Shown here: positions 11,545 through 23,445 of the stretch, in pieces
How the letters are laid out: each line of letters opens with the position of its first letter
Numbering within the stretch: the stretch's first letter is position 1
NCBI GenBank assembly: GCA_034401135.1
Contig: JAWZSP010000001.1
Span: 3,782,001 to 3,846,000 of the forward strand
Origin: Volutella citrinella
Lineage: Eukaryota > Ascomycota > Sordariomycetes > Hypocreales > Nectriaceae
DNA: 64,000 nt
Direction of reading: 5' to 3'
Translations under genes and position numbers: made by a program
Notes under the pieces: generated by a model
Seen by the model: only the letters and a program-made list of their open reading frames with translations
Database searches by the model: none
Told to the model about the DNA's origin: nothing

Positions 11545-13212
11545 TCAATGCTTCTTCCGCTCTTCCATCACACGCAACACGTCCGCTGCGTTGTTCGGGT
11601 CCCCCTTTCTCTTCTTCGGGCCTCTTTTACGCTTGGCTTGGCCGCCCCTGGCCTTGTGATCGCCGTCCCCGTCGCCGCCGCCGCCCCATTCAGATAGCTT
11701 CACCCTGCTCTCGCTAAAGTCCTCCTCGTCTTCGAACCGGCTGGTGCCGAAGCCCATGTCTAGGTCATCATCGTCCCGATCTGCCATCTGAAGCAGCTTC
11801 TTCCGACGCTCTTCCAGAATCCGAGTCTTTTCGAGATCCTCGTCGCCCTCCTGTCCGTCTCCTTCTTCGTCGTCGTCACCCCTCTCCTTGCTGATTGGGT
11901 TGAGGGCAGCGGCTCGCTTGATGGCTGCCATAATGGCGGGGTCAGACATGGACGGTGCCTTGATCCCCTCCTCCGAAACAAGGGCTGTTTTGGCGTCTTT
12001 GAAGTAGTTTCGTGGAGCAGCTGGTTGTTGTGGCTTTGGCGGTGATGGCATTGACGCCTGGGCGTCTTCCGCGGCGGCTTCCTTGTCTCCCGTCTTCTGG
12101 GCACCCTCTTCTCCCTCGTCCGACTCTGAATCGGAGCCTTCCATTCCGGCTAATGGATCGTAGTCGTCTCCAACACCCTCGAAGATGTCGACATCTTCGT
12201 CTTCCTCCGGGGCCACCTCTTTCTTCCTGTAGACCCCAGGGACCTCCATCCCCAGGGGTATCGCACCTTTTTCTGGTACTAGAAGTTTGTCCTTATCCGG
12301 CTCTGTCCCTGGCTGTGCTTTCCTCACTTTCCGTTTCTCGTGACCGTCCTCATCGACGATGATCAGTACCTCTCGCCCTTTGCTATCACGCTCGATCCGG
12401 CTTCCAGGCATCTGAGTAGCCCCCACCTTCTTGAACCTGGTCCCTAGAGCTGGTCCTTTTGCCGCTTTTGCCGCCTCTCTTGCCGCTTTCAAGTCGGCGA
12501 GAATCTGGTCGCGTGTTCTCTTTTTACCTGGAGCAAGAGACACTGTTGAAAGCTGTCCTTTTTTCTTCTCGGCCTTCTCCTTCGCGATAGCTTCGACTTC
12601 CTGGCCCTCGAGCTGATCGAACGCATCATCCACATCCTCGTCTGATTTTGATTCCTCGACCTCTGTGTTGTCTTTGGCGTATACATCCTCCCCTTTTCTG
12701 ATTCTCTCCAAGAGCTTGAAATCGAGTCCCTTGACCAGATGTGTGCTGTCCAAGTCTCCGCCTGCAATGTCAGAGCGGCGCTTCTCGAACTCCTCCTGAT
12801 CAATCTCTTCGTCTTTCAGCATTTGTTCTAGTTCCTTGAGTTTTTCGACTCGGTCGTCCTCTGTTGTCTCGCGCTCCCTCGTGCGATCAGTGTATCCAGT
12901 CGCAAGCCTGGACCCTCGGGGAGCAGAGGACTTGAATTTCTTTTTCGGATGTGTCGCATTGTGTCTCTCAGCGAGTTGTCGCGCGAATTCGGCCTGTGCG
13001 CCCCCTATCGAGCGCCTGAGATCCGTTAGCAAACCCCGGAAACCGTTGTTTCGATGAGGCACTCACGGGGTCATGGGGATACTGGCCCGCTGTCGGGATC
13101 CCAAAGCTGTGCCTGTCGCCGGGCGCGATGTTGCTGTAGATTCGCCATCTTTTCTGTACGGCTTATTCGCCGAGTCCGCATGCAAAAGCCTACGGAACTG
13201 ATCGTTGTTCAT
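11545..13212 (-). CDS. RED/IK-family pre-mRNA splicing factor
   Basis: Two exons, 13212-13067 and 13015-11545, encode 538 residues. The joined N-terminus reads MNNDQFRRLLHAD, then 'RSIGGAQAEFARQLAERHN' and 'GYTDRTRERE', the RED N-terminal domain. 'LVKGLDFKLLERIRKGE' is a second family landmark. The remainder is charged and low complexity, with a C-terminal 'TSRFEDEEDFSESR' motif and a lysine/arginine-rich tail. RED partners SMU1 in the B-type spliceosome and acts in the nucleus; in animals and plants the pair has been tied to splice-site choice and short-intron splicing. The intron is 51 bp. The gene shares a 297-bp divergent promoter with REV1. Confidence 0.92.
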
Positions 13213-13509
13213 TGCGACGGTGGCACCTCATCCAGGTTGCGGACGTCGGGCCTCTGCAATAATGGAGTTGTCAGCCTCGCGAAATGAGGCTGGGCAAGGG
13301 ACCTGTGGCGCAGTACTGGGAGTCACGGGTTAACGTGTGTTGCGCGCGATGGCGTTCCCCACTTTACGCGGTTTGACATCATTGTGCCAGCTCGCCCTGG
13401 CATCGGAGAAGCTTCACAACTTGAACACCAGCTCTATATTGAAAGCCCCGATCGTGAAGATGACCGCCTAACTGCCTGGTAATCTGTCGGTTGCCTAAAA
13501 CTCATAACC
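13213..13509. promoter_or_regulatory. Shared 297-bp divergent promoter of RED and REV1
   Basis: Only 297 bp separate the two start codons, so both promoters and 5' leaders overlap here. One ACGCG element lies at 13366-13370, an MCB-core-like sequence; a single copy is weak evidence. No TATA box was recognised. Confidence 0.6.
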
Positions 13510-16500
13510 ATGGGAAGTGTTCTGGATAAGAACTCCTCTCAGGTGAGGAAGCGGATCCAGAGCCACACCTTTGCCGACGAAGACGGCGAGGAGTATGAGG
13601 CGAGCGAGTTCCACGGGTTCGGGGACTACTTTCGCCGGAAAAAGATCAAGCTGCAAAATCTGGACGCAGAAATACGTGCCTCGTCGGATAAGCCCCAGAT
13701 CTTCAAGGGGATTGTAGCCCACGTCACAGGATACACTCAACCTCCGCTCCATATGTATGCCTGCTCCCTGTTAGCCGTGGAAGTTGCTAACGCGATTCAC
13801 AGTTTACACCGTGAAATTGTGCAACATGGTGGCGGATTCTTGCAATATCTCGATTCCAAGACGATGGCGACGCACATCATAGCGTCGGCTTTGCCACCGA
13901 AAAAGGCCGTCGAGTTTAGCAGGTACCGCATCGTTAAACCAGCCTGGATCGTGGACTCTGTCGCCGAGGGCAAGCTCCTACCTTGGTCCAACTATAGATT
14001 GCTCGACGAGGGCTCAGGGCAGAAGATACTCAAATTTGACGGTGGCAAAGGACTTACTCAGTCTAGCCCGGAGGCAAAACAGGGCTACCGTGAGCAGACT
14101 GACAATAGCTTCTACGCCAACCAGCTTCGAGCCGGCCATTCCAAATCCCAAAACTCCAACTTCACTGCCGATAAGTCTCAGTCGCCAAGAAATGATGTGT
14201 CCTCCAGCCACCGTGCCACTATCCCTCCAGGACGAGCGTCACCAACCTCGCTTTCGACAGTATCGCGCGCTCCTCTTGAGCCTGAAACCGGCCCGGATCC
14301 GCGATTGAACGACACCGAGATTATTGACTCAAGAGACCCCGTCAGCCGGAAAACTGACCCGATAAGCGTCGACGCGGACACCCTAGAATCGCTGAAGAAT
14401 ATGACATCTGAGGAGCACAATGCATGGTTGCTATCCGACCCAAAACTCAGAAAATCATCTACGGCCAATCCAAACTTTTTGCAACAGTTCTATTCTGAAA
14501 GCCGACTGCACCATCTCTCAACATGGAAAGCAGACCTGAAGTCCAAAATGCAACGACTCGCTTCAGAGAAGAGACTGAACCAGCCGAAGCTGAAGAAACT
14601 CCATGGCTCAAGGCGATATATTATGCACGTTGATTTCGACAGCTTCTTCTGCGCCGTTTCTCTCAAAAGCCACCCAGATTTCACCGACAAACCAACTGTT
14701 GTTGCCCACAGCACAGGGCCGGGTTCCGAAATTGCAAGTTGCAACTACCCTGCTCGTGAATTTGGCATCAAGAATGGAATGTGGATGAAGCGAGCAACGG
14801 AGCTGTGCCCCCATCTAAAGGTTCTGCCTTATGACTTCCCAGCCTACGAAGAAGCCAGCCGCTTGTTCTACGAAACGATATTAGACGTCGGGGGCGTTGT
14901 GCAGAGCGTGAGCATCGACGAAGCTCTGGTCGATGTTTCACCAATCGTCTTGAATGCGTCCGGATCCCAGGGAATCTCAACAGAGGAGGAAATCATACTC
15001 AGAGAGCAGAACACCGCGGACGAAATTGCAAAAGGCCTCCGCGAAAGGATCAAGGCCAGAACTGGCTGCCATGTTTCCGTGGGAATCGGTGGGAACATTC
15101 TGCAGGCAAAGGTTTCTCTAAGGAGGGCAAAACCTGCAGGTCAATATCAGCTCAAGCCAGAGGACGTCTTGGCGATGATCGGAGAGCTTAAGGTCGAACA
15201 ACTGCCAGGAGTCGCATACAGTATTGGAGGGAAACTGGAAGACATCGGCGTGTCGTACGTGAAGGACCTCCGCGCGCTCTCCAAGGAACGACTGACGTCG
15301 TTGCTGGGTCCTAAGACGGGGGAGCGTCTCCGAGATTATGCCCGGGGTATCGATCGAACAGAGGTTGGTGAGCAGCCTGTGCGCAAGTCTGTATCCGCCG
15401 AGGTCAGCTGGGGAATCCGCTTCATCAACCAAGCCGAGGCCGAAGAGTTTGTCTACAATTTGTGCAAAGAGCTTGAGAAGCGTCTCGTCAACGAACAGGC
15501 CAAGGGCAAGCAACTAACGGTAAAGATCATGAGACGAGCAACAGACGCGCCGCTTGACCCAGCAAAACATCTCGGACACGGTAAATGTGACACTTTCAAC
15601 AAGAGCACAACATTTGGTGTCGCCACGCATGACTTCCGAATCATAGGAAGGGAGGCCGTGTCAGTGTTACGGACTCTGAATATCACTCCTGGGGATCTCC
15701 GTGGAATAGGTGTTCAAATGACCAAGCTTGAGGTGATCAAGTCCAACACGTCGGCTCCTGATGGGAGCCAGAAGAAGATTTCGTTTGGATCATTTGCCAA
15801 GCCTTTATCGGCGAGGATGACGTTCAATCCGGAACCTATCGACGAGGACGAATGTTCTACGGCACAAAAAGGCACGCCTAGCCATGAGATTGACAAAGAT
15901 CCTATTGCCGATGATCCACTCACGCCAAAAAAGTCAATGCCACACCTTGTGACGGCGACGGCGATATCGAACGAAGGCAACGCGAAGTCAAAGACGCCAT
16001 TGAATGTCTCTGGAACCCAGTTTCTGATCCCTGGTGATGCTGACCCATCCATAATACGGGAACTGCCCGCTGACATTCGTGGTAAATTGATGGCGCAGAA
16101 GTCGAGTACCTACGGCTCCAAACCAGATACCCGGCGTGTCCCTTTGAAATCCAGGCCGCAGAGCCCGATGCCGACCAGCAAGATACCGACTCACATCGAC
16201 CCTGAGGTCTTCAGCGCATTGCCACAGAGCATGAAAGCGGAGATCTTAGCTTCGTACCAAAAAACCGATGCTCATGCTGATCACCATACATCCCCTGAGA
16301 AGGACTCCTTGGGCGAGCCGAAGAGACAAGCGGCACCGCAGGATGCCCCAGTAGGGTTACGGCAAAGAAGCTTTCGTGGAGTATCAGAGGTTGGCGATGG
16401 GTTCGAAGATGAAATGGAGGAGTTGGGTTCGAGGGTCCTTTCCGAAGAGCCTGAAGAGGGTGGCAAGGAAATGGTGACGGATTATGAAAGACAAAGACTC

Positions 16501-16929
16501 ACCCCTCGATCCGAATCATTAGACGCAACCGCGTGGAACCAGCAAACCCCGGATCCAGAATCGGGGCTTGTGCGTGAACAGCGCAAGGTCCAATTCAACC
16601 CGCTGCCACCCAAGGTTTCGTTTTCGAGCTCCAGCGTCACTTCGGTACGGGAAATCAAGGACATGTTGGACGCGTGGCATGCCAAAACTCGGCAAGATGG
16701 GCCCCATCGACGTGATGTGGAAGTCCTGGAAACCTACCTTGTGCAGGTCATTCGGATAGAACGAGACATGGGAAAGGTGGCCACGATAGTTAGGTCGCTA
16801 GACCTCGTCGTCGAGCAGGATGGGCAAGCCGGTGAGGGACAAGACATTTGGAGGCAATCAGTCCGGAGCGTTAAGGAGGCGGTGCAGCGCGCGGTAAAGG
16901 AGCGAGGTTTTGCACCCTTGAGGTTCTGA
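13510..16929 (+). CDS. rev1: DNA repair protein REV1 (Y-family deoxycytidyl transferase)
   Basis: Two exons, 13510-13754 and 13803-16929, give 1,123 residues. The 48-bp intron is a multiple of three and has no stop, so an unspliced reading also stays open, but it would insert 16 residues into the BRCT domain. Order of domains: BRCT about 60-150 ('GIVAHVTGY', 'HGGGFLQYLDSKTMATHIIA'), disordered linker, polymerase core with metal ligands Asp359/Asp361 (HVDFDSFF) and Asp454-Glu455 (SIDEAL), a little-finger region, two ubiquitin-binding motifs near 829-846 (ELPADIRGKL) and 880-900 (ALPQSMKAEIL), then the C-terminal polymerase-zeta interaction domain. It inserts dCMP opposite abasic or damaged bases and scaffolds translesion synthesis. 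It is head to head with RED. Confidence 0.96.
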   Translation: MGSVLDKNSSQVRKRIQSHTFADEDGEEYEASEFHGFGDYFRRKKIKLQNLDAEIRASSDKPQIFKGIVAHVTGYTQPPLHMYACSLLAVEVANAIHSLHREIVQHGGGFLQYLDSKTMATHIIASALPPKKAVEFSRYRIVKPAWIVDSVAEGKLLPWSNYRLLDEGSGQKILKFDGGKGLTQSSPEAKQGYREQTDNSFYANQLRAGHSKSQNSNFTADKSQSPRNDVSSSHRATIPPGRASPTSLSTVSRAPLEPETGPDPRLNDTEIIDSRDPVSRKTDPISVDADTLESLKNMTSEEHNAWLLSDPKLRKSSTANPNFLQQFYSESRLHHLSTWKADLKSKMQRLASEKRLNQPKLKKLHGSRRYIMHVDFDSFFCAVSLKSHPDFTDKPTVVAHSTGPGSEIASCNYPAREFGIKNGMWMKRATELCPHLKVLPYDFPAYEEASRLFYETILDVGGVVQSVSIDEALVDVSPIVLNASGSQGISTEEEIILREQNTADEIAKGLRERIKARTGCHVSVGIGGNILQAKVSLRRAKPAGQYQLKPEDVLAMIGELKVEQLPGVAYSIGGKLEDIGVSYVKDLRALSKERLTSLLGPKTGERLRDYARGIDRTEVGEQPVRKSVSAEVSWGIRFINQAEAEEFVYNLCKELEKRLVNEQAKGKQLTVKIMRRATDAPLDPAKHLGHGKCDTFNKSTTFGVATHDFRIIGREAVSVLRTLNITPGDLRGIGVQMTKLEVIKSNTSAPDGSQKKISFGSFAKPLSARMTFNPEPIDEDECSTAQKGTPSHEIDKDPIADDPLTPKKSMPHLVTATAISNEGNAKSKTPLNVSGTQFLIPGDADPSIIRELPADIRGKLMAQKSSTYGSKPDTRRVPLKSRPQSPMPTSKIPTHIDPEVFSALPQSMKAEILASYQKTDAHADHHTSPEKDSLGEPKRQAAPQDAPVGLRQRSFRGVSEVGDGFEDEMEELGSRVLSEEPEEGGKEMVTDYERQRLTPRSESLDATAWNQQTPDPESGLVREQRKVQFNPLPPKVSFSSSSVTSVREIKDMLDAWHAKTRQDGPHRRDVEVLETYLVQVIRIERDMGKVATIVRSLDLVVEQDGQAGEGQDIWRQSVRSVKEAVQRAVKERGFAPLRF

Positions 16930-17931
16930 ATACCAGTCACTCGTGAATCATTGTCTTGAGCGGGATAGCGGGATGCGTTTTGGATATTGGCTGAAATTGA
17001 TACCCTATTGATACCCTCTTAACTACGAAGGAGAGTCTTCTTGCTAGTTGTCCACAGAGAAGCGTCATCACGCAGCATGTCTTGGGCCTGGCCGGTTTTA
17101 GATAGGCTTTTGCCTGGAGACGCCGGATGCGATACGAGACAAGGATCTCGAGCCGAACAATTACAATTTTCTACAGAAAAGACAAGCTGCTGCGCATGGT
17201 GCGACTGCCTTGCTTGATTGCCTTTGCTCTCAGGGTGGCATAATGAGACTGGATCGCTCTGTGTATCTGGAAAGGTTGAAGATGAGGATGAAAGATGGAA
17301 GATGAAAGAGTGTTGTGCCTAAAGCGCGCAAATTGCCTTCTCTGGGTGAGATCCGAGTGAAGATGGGCAAGGAGAATCGCGATAAAACAGTCGATAGACG
17401 GGATACCCGGACTCGTGCAGGCTCATGATAACATGCGCTGCAGGAATCGGCATCTTATCTCTTCTCCTCACGCCATGGAGCCCTGATGCCCTTGTCAGCT
17501 TCTAGAACCCGTCGGTGGCAATCTTACAGGTGGGTCGCATCCCCGCCAGCAGCCACTCAGCAACCCCGCATTGCCCTGCGCTCCTCCAGCGCAGGTCCAG
17601 CCTATCACTGAACGGGAAGGTCTGGCGGCCGGGCGCACTGTAGCTCCCTGTTTTCAGGCGCTCCTCCGCCTGCGCGGCCCCAGCTGCTCCTCACTCCCTC
17701 TCATCCCACAGCTCGACTGTGTCTTTTTATTCGATCCGCCATCACGCACCACCTATAATCGCCTCGCTTCTTCTTCTCAAGGACGCAAAAACACTGCAGC
17801 CACTGAGCTCACCACCAGGCTTTCGGTTTCTGACCTCGTCTGCGCATTGCGACAACGCATCCTTCTCTGCGAATCCCCTCCCTCCGCACGATCCTCGCCT
17901 CGGAGCAGGCTTCCGACAAGCACCAGCCAAT
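16930..17931. other. Intergenic upstream of SHR3
   Basis: About 1 kb after the REV1 stop. A direct repeat containing 'TTGATACCCT' occurs near 17000-17020. The last 300 bp are pyrimidine-rich, as is common in fungal 5' leaders. No gene is supported. Confidence 0.45.
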
Positions 17932-18677
17932 ATGAGTTCCTTCATCGATTGGTCCAAGACCACCAAGTCCAAGAACTATCAGGGCGCCAGCTCATTCGCG
18001 ACCTTTATGATTGTCGCCCGTGAGCATTCTTCCCTCCCTATGCGCCGTCGCGTGCCTTATTCCCCGCAAAATACTAACGAGACTGGCCAGCGACCTGCTT
18101 CTTCCTCGGTGTCCTCTTCGCCTCGTTCCCCTATGACTTCCCGCTCCTGTGGACCAAGGCGCCCGTGCAGCCCGAGTTCCTAGACCACCTTGAACAGCAC
18201 CTGAAGTTTGTCTACCACTCTCCGCCCCTCATCAGCCGCATGCTGCACATCATCATCAGCGTCGGCTTCGTCGGCTTCTTCATCAAGCTCTTCCGCCCCA
18301 GCGAGGCCAACTTCCTCTTCGACGGCGCATCCCTCATCCTGTACCTCATCGGCTTCGGTGTCTACGTTGCCAACATCATCAAGGGCCTGCGCACTCTCAG
18401 CACCGACTACTGGAAGGACGATGAGCACAACGGCATGACCTACAAGGGCGAGAACGGCGAGCTTATCCTGGGCCGCGAGGACACCATGAAGGTGTACTCG
18501 GCCAGCAACACTATTCTGGCGCTTGTCCTCGTCGGAATCCTTGTTCTCCAGGCCGGCCAGTGGTACGCCGAGAAGAAGGAGGCCGATGACATTGCCGCTG
18601 CCCAAGAAAAGGAAGCCAAGGCTGCTGGCGAGAAGGAGGCCCCTGCCACCAAGGCAGCCACCAAGAAGAAGCAGTAA
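17932..18677 (+). CDS. shr3: ER membrane chaperone Shr3 for amino-acid permeases
   Basis: Two exons, 17932-18019 and 18091-18677, encode 224 residues. The 71-bp intron has a TACTAACG branch site. Joining gives 'FATFMIVAPTCFFLGVLFA', the conserved first transmembrane segment, followed by 'SFPYDFPLLWT', a strong Shr3 signature. Three further hydrophobic segments follow (around residues 82-97, 107-125 and 170-187), so four membrane spans in all. The C-terminus is hydrophilic, Ala/Lys/Glu-rich and ends in a lysine cluster (KKKQ) consistent with ER retention. In yeast Shr3 assists folding and ER exit of amino-acid permeases with COPII. The sequence matches the family in length and order. Confidence 0.93.
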
Positions 18678-21375
18678 ATTCGCCGGGGTTGTCGTGGTCA
18701 AGTCATACCTTGACGGGAGAGTAAATAGGAAGGATGATGGGGTGCATTGTATGTTCGGGTTTGGCTAAAATACCTCCACGATATATTGTCTCTCAAGTAG
18801 TCGCAATCAAACATTGTACAGCCTGTGTTGTTATTGAGAACGTGCCGAAGAACTTGGCGCCTACTGTCACCGGTTGCGATCCATCGGTTATCGGCCGGTG
18901 TGGCTGTCGGGTCACGCATCCGAGAGCGTCTCGGCTCATCCGTGTACAAAAGTGAAGAGTCTGGGGGTTGCGTTGCCCCGCAGTGTATGTGTCTCATTAA
19001 CCAGCCCGGTTGGCGGTATGGAAGACTGTTGAATCAGTATGAATCCAGATAGAGTACGAATGGCAAAATTGCCCCCGGGTTATGCCCGTACTCTGAAGCA
19101 TATGAGCACAGCCCTGGCAGTTGGCGCACTTTTGTAGTTGGGTGAGCATCCATTGCTGCATATATAAAGCTGCCACGGACTAGTGGGGTAGTTACCCTCA
19201 TTCGCAGCTGATAGCTTTGCATGAATGCTTTACGTCAGCCCTAGCAACTTGCGTAATGGTTCGTGGTGGTTGGCGTGTCATGTAAGCGCTGGGTTTGGGT
19301 GTTGAGTGGCACACTTTTTTGTGACAAGTTGCTGGTTAAAGCACTAGACTTGGATGAGTAATGGGGGGCGATATATTTTGTAGTTGCGGCATGAGTATTG
19401 GCGTGTTGACAGGGAGTCGGTAGTCTCTGCAGAAAGCTGCCTTGATATGAGAGATGCAACAAAACTCAGGTCGCTGGAATCTAGCAAACAGGTTGAAGGG
19501 TGTCACCTTCGCCACTTCAGGTCAGGGTGCGGATATGATTGGTAGCAAAACATAGTCGTATTTCGGGGCGGTCTATTCACTCAGCCTTACCGGCGACGAT
19601 CAACATGCCAGGGGTCGGGGGCCAACTTCTAAGAGGGTGAGTGGATGGAGGCTGGCCTGACTTGACTTGACTTGTGTGACATCCCACGACACCACACCAG
19701 CCCCCAAAAGCATTTTACGTGGCTGGCATATGCCTTGGAATCACCTCGACTAGCGGGTTCTCTTTTTGGTGAATCATGCGCAAGCTGCCTCGGTGATCAC
19801 ACCATCCCACGACCCATCTAAGCCATCAAGAGCAATTGATGCTCATCAAGGCGCCGTTGGTTTGCGCGAATTCTTTCGCCAAGGATGCGGGCGACTGCCG
19901 CAGGGTTGCCTCCTGGTCGGCACTTGAGGGAACATGGAGAGGGCCGCCGGCTGCAGGGTCCATGATTGGCGCCTCGCGAGGAGGATAGACACTACATAGT
20001 AGACTACGGCTTGATCTGGGCAAATCAAAGAGGATCAACGGACTCTGCCATGGTGCCAGCTGGCAGGGTCGTCGTGGGGCCGCGATGAGACGGGCTCTAG
20101 CTCTAGTGACGAATGGGCTGCTGCAGGCTGCTGGGCAACTAATGCTGTACAGCGGGCTCCATGGCCAGGTCGTCATCTTATCAATCAGTTGATCGTGATG
20201 CAGGTTTCAGCGTACCCGCTTTAGCCCCTCGGCCGGACAAGGAACAGCCCTGCCTCTGTGTCACGCCCAACTTGGGGGGCAGCCGAGGCGAAGCACATGG
20301 CGCCAAGCCAGGGGAAGAGAAAAGAAGAAAAAAAAGAGAAAAGAACAGCCCCTCCAGCTCTCTCGAGATGCCATTCAACCCACAGGCTGTCGTCGATGTT
20401 GCTGACAGAGCCTCAGGGCAGACATGGGTTCTTCCAGCTCAGAAGGAAGGCCCTGAAGCAAGGCCCTGAAGCAACCTACCAAATCAAGGCGTCTCACTGG
20501 TGCAGCGAAGCCCCTGGGCCGGCACTGAAGGCGATGGAAGCCAGGCACTGAAGCATGGAACAGCGCACGGACGATCAGATAATTATGGCCCCCAATGGTT
20601 GGCTGCCTTGACTGCCCACAGCGCTGCTGCGGGGTTCCTGATGTCACATGCGTCCCGATAAGGAGCCGATATGAAATTTTTCGAGGGGAGCGGAGTGACG
20701 GAAAGAGCGAAACGGCATCGAGGCCCAACTTGGGGATCCGCTGAGGCCGTCAATTCCACACCACTCCAACTCTCCAACTTCACACCCAATCCCGCGCCCA
20801 CGCCCTCGTCCTCGCACTCGCCGGCCCGTACCTGGTCGCTGCGCGTGAATCACCACCAGCGGCGGGTTTTAGGTGGCTGCCGACCACTGCGACCTAGCTC
20901 GCGCCTCTCTGGCTAGTCCCTCCGTGGCCCGCCCTAGTTGGACTTGGGCCGGAGACGTTGATCACTTTTGGCTCGCCGCGCAACACCTCGCATCGCCTTG
21001 CTCCGTTATTACATCAATAACCCCCACCTCCCTCCCTCTGTTCCCGTCTGTCCGCTACCCGCCCTCTCTTCTCTTCTCCTCTCTTTCCTCTTCTCACGAT
21101 GTGTTGAGATCTCCTCTCATCAACACCATACACTCCCCGGTATCGGTGCCTATACGCTTTGACTCCGTTGCCCCGCGCCCATCAGCGTTTCTGAAAGGCA
21201 GAGCCACCTCGTTTCGATCACACGCTCGACACACAACCCTACCCAGCCCTGATCGTATACCCCGAACTTACTGCTCTCACGCCCGACGATTGACCGCCCT
21301 TCGCCCGCGATATACCCTCGGTCTGACACTGCCGTCTCTTCCTCAGGAAGCGCTTCGCAGTCTTCTTCCCTCGTG
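18678..21375. other. Long intergenic region upstream of the ornithine carrier
   Basis: 2.7 kb without a supported gene. A TATATAAA-like box occurs near 19160 but no coding frame follows it. A purine-rich tract (A/G only apart from a few bases) lies near 20310-20348. From about 21020 to 21100 the plus strand is strongly C/T-rich, typical of a fungal promoter and transcription start just before the carrier gene. Confidence 0.45.
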
Positions 21376-22433
21376 ATGGAGCCAACTCCCATCGCCGTTG
21401 AGGCGACCGTCAACCCCGCCAGCTTAGCATTAAAGGGCAAGACGGCCCTCGTGGAAGCAATCGAGGACATTCTTTGTGGCTCGGTACGTTTGCGCCGCTA
21501 TTTGCCATCCCATCATTTATTTCTCCTCGCTAACCAATGCAGATTGCTGGTGTTGTAGGCAAATACATCGAATACCCCTTCGACACGGTCAAAGTACGAC
21601 TCCAAAGCCAGCCTGACCACCTCCCCCTCCGCTATACCGGTCCTTTGGACTGCTTCCGACAATCGATCAAAGCCGACGGCTTCCTAGGCCTCTACCGCGG
21701 CATCAGTGCCCCTCTGGTTGGGGCTGCTTGTGAGACAAGCAGTCTATTTCTCTTTGAGAGCTTGGGCCGTGAGGTGCTTTTCACCTCAGGCTTCGCATCT
21801 CGAGAGAAGGGGCTGTCATTACCAGAGCTCTGGTTTACGGGTGCTTTTTCGGGCGCCTTTACCTCGTTCGTGCTCACGCCCATCGAGCTGGTCAAGTGCA
21901 AGATCCAGGCACCCTTGCTAGGCAATGGATCAACTGGGGTTGCTTCTAGCCCGCTTCAGGTCATCAAGGAAGTCTTCCATCACGAGGGATTGAGAGGCTT
22001 CTGGCACGGCCAGCTGGGCACTTTGATCCGTGAGGCTGGCGGTTGCTCAGCCTGGTTTGGCGCCAAAGAGACCGCAACCAACCTCTTCTACCAGTCACAG
22101 CTCAAGTCCGCGTCCTCTGAATCTGAAAGGCAAGCCATTCTGGCCAAGCCTCTTGCGCTCTGGAAGCAAGCCATCGCTGGCGCAACAGCCGGTGTCTCCT
22201 ACAACTTCCTCTTTTTCCCGGCCGACACGATCAAGTCACGGATGCAAACAGCCCCAGTCGGTGATCTAAGGGAAAAGCGAACCTTTATGGGTGAAGGGGC
22301 TGCTCTCTGGCGACAGCATGGGCTGCGTGGCCTCTACCGCGGGTGCGGCGTCACCTGCATTCGATCAGCACCAAGCTCAGCGTTCATCTTCATGGTGTAT
22401 GATGGCCTCAAACGGCATTTCCCCCTGCAATGA
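21376..22433 (+). CDS. arg-13: Mitochondrial ornithine/basic amino-acid carrier (Arg-13/Ort1 type)
   Basis: Two exons, 21376-21483 and 21543-22433, give 332 residues. The splice joins '[11 protein letters not shown]' to '[21 protein letters not shown]', which is the first carrier repeat. The other two signatures are [11 protein letters not shown], with Glu replacing Asp as is typical of Ort1, and [11 protein letters not shown]. '[10 protein letters not shown]', '[11 protein letters not shown]' and '[17 protein letters not shown]' support the Arg-13/Ort1 branch. The product exports ornithine made in the mitochondrial matrix so that cytosolic arginine synthesis can proceed. The 59-bp intron has an AACCAATGCAG acceptor. 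No uORF or clear Cpc1/Gcn4 site was recognised upstream. Confidence 0.9.
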
Positions 22434-22772
22434 CGGGATATCGTACGAGTCACCAGTAACCACCCAATAATTAGGGCATCTAACGACATTTTTCCTGTGT
22501 TGGCTTAAGACCACACGACGGCATCATTGAGGCGTTTTGAATAGGACATCACATTTCCTACCCAAGCATCGGGGTCTGGGGCAGGCTGCGGGTATTGCAT
22601 TTGCCCATATATATATCATATTCCAAATAGAAGCCAATTAAAAAGCTCTTGAATAGTATACATTCTTCATATAACTTGATATGAGCAAGATCCGTTGACT
22701 GCTCATTAGCTGAAATGAACATGTAGAGCCCGCATGGCTTTCGTAGCATCTTCTCTCAATATAAAAGTAGTT
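22434..22772. other. Convergent 3' regions
   Basis: 339 bp between the stops of the ornithine carrier and the TspO gene. It is A/T-richer than the surroundings and includes an ATATATATCATA stretch near 22608-22620, consistent with 3' UTRs. No gene is seen. Confidence 0.5.
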
Positions 22773-23445
22773 TCACTCCTTCTTTCCGGACTTGCCCGAG
22801 AGGTCCCAATTATTCATGTGGCTAATGGAAGTACACAAATATGTAGCAAAGCTGAGCCAGGCTAGGTAGGGAGCCTGAGACCAAGCACAGACAGAGTCGA
22901 CGGACGAATACAGGTATGCCAAGTACCCATTGGCGCCAAAGAGCGTGATGATGTCAACTGTCGCAAGGGCTGGCTGGTTGAAGCCAAAGAACAGCGGCGT
23001 CCAGATTAGGTTGAGGCCAAGCTGTATCGTGTATACCGTCATGGCATGTCGGGTCGTCTGGATCGTCTCAGGAGACGACAAAGGCGACAGGCCGTTGTGG
23101 GCAGCACGGTAGGCTGCGTAGCCCATGAGACTACTCTCGGATTAGTAGGAGCGAAAATCAGTGTTGCATCGCGAGTTTGGCGACACTCACCCGTAAAGGA
23201 CAGTCCAAACAGGGCCGAAAACCCACGGCGGGGGGTGTAGTGAAGGCTTCTTCAAAGACTTGTACGTCGGCTGGGTCTCTGTCACATAGTGTCAGCTGAG
23301 GCTATCATGATGCTAGCTCAATTGAACGCCCACGCTGAACGCTGAGACCAACGGCAGTCCCCAGGCCAATTGGCAAAAGGACCGAGACGGCGGGTGTGAG
23401 AAAGACCTGCGTCGGCAGAGTGAGCGCGGGAATATACGTCGTCAT
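22773..23445 (-). CDS. TspO/MBR family tryptophan-rich membrane protein
   Basis: Three exons on the minus strand, 23445-23334, 23278-23191 and 23130-22773, give 185 residues. Joining exons 1-2 and 2-3 yields '[20 protein letters not shown]' and '[15 protein letters not shown]', the diagnostic TspO block in which a Pro-rich loop precedes helix 2. Exon 3 carries '[15 protein letters not shown]' and three further hydrophobic segments, so five helices in total. TspO proteins sit in the outer mitochondrial or ER membrane, bind porphyrins and sterols, and have been linked to tetrapyrrole handling and stress. The fungal role is not settled. The introns are short (55 and 60 bp). The gene is divergent to cdc6. 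Confidence 0.9.
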
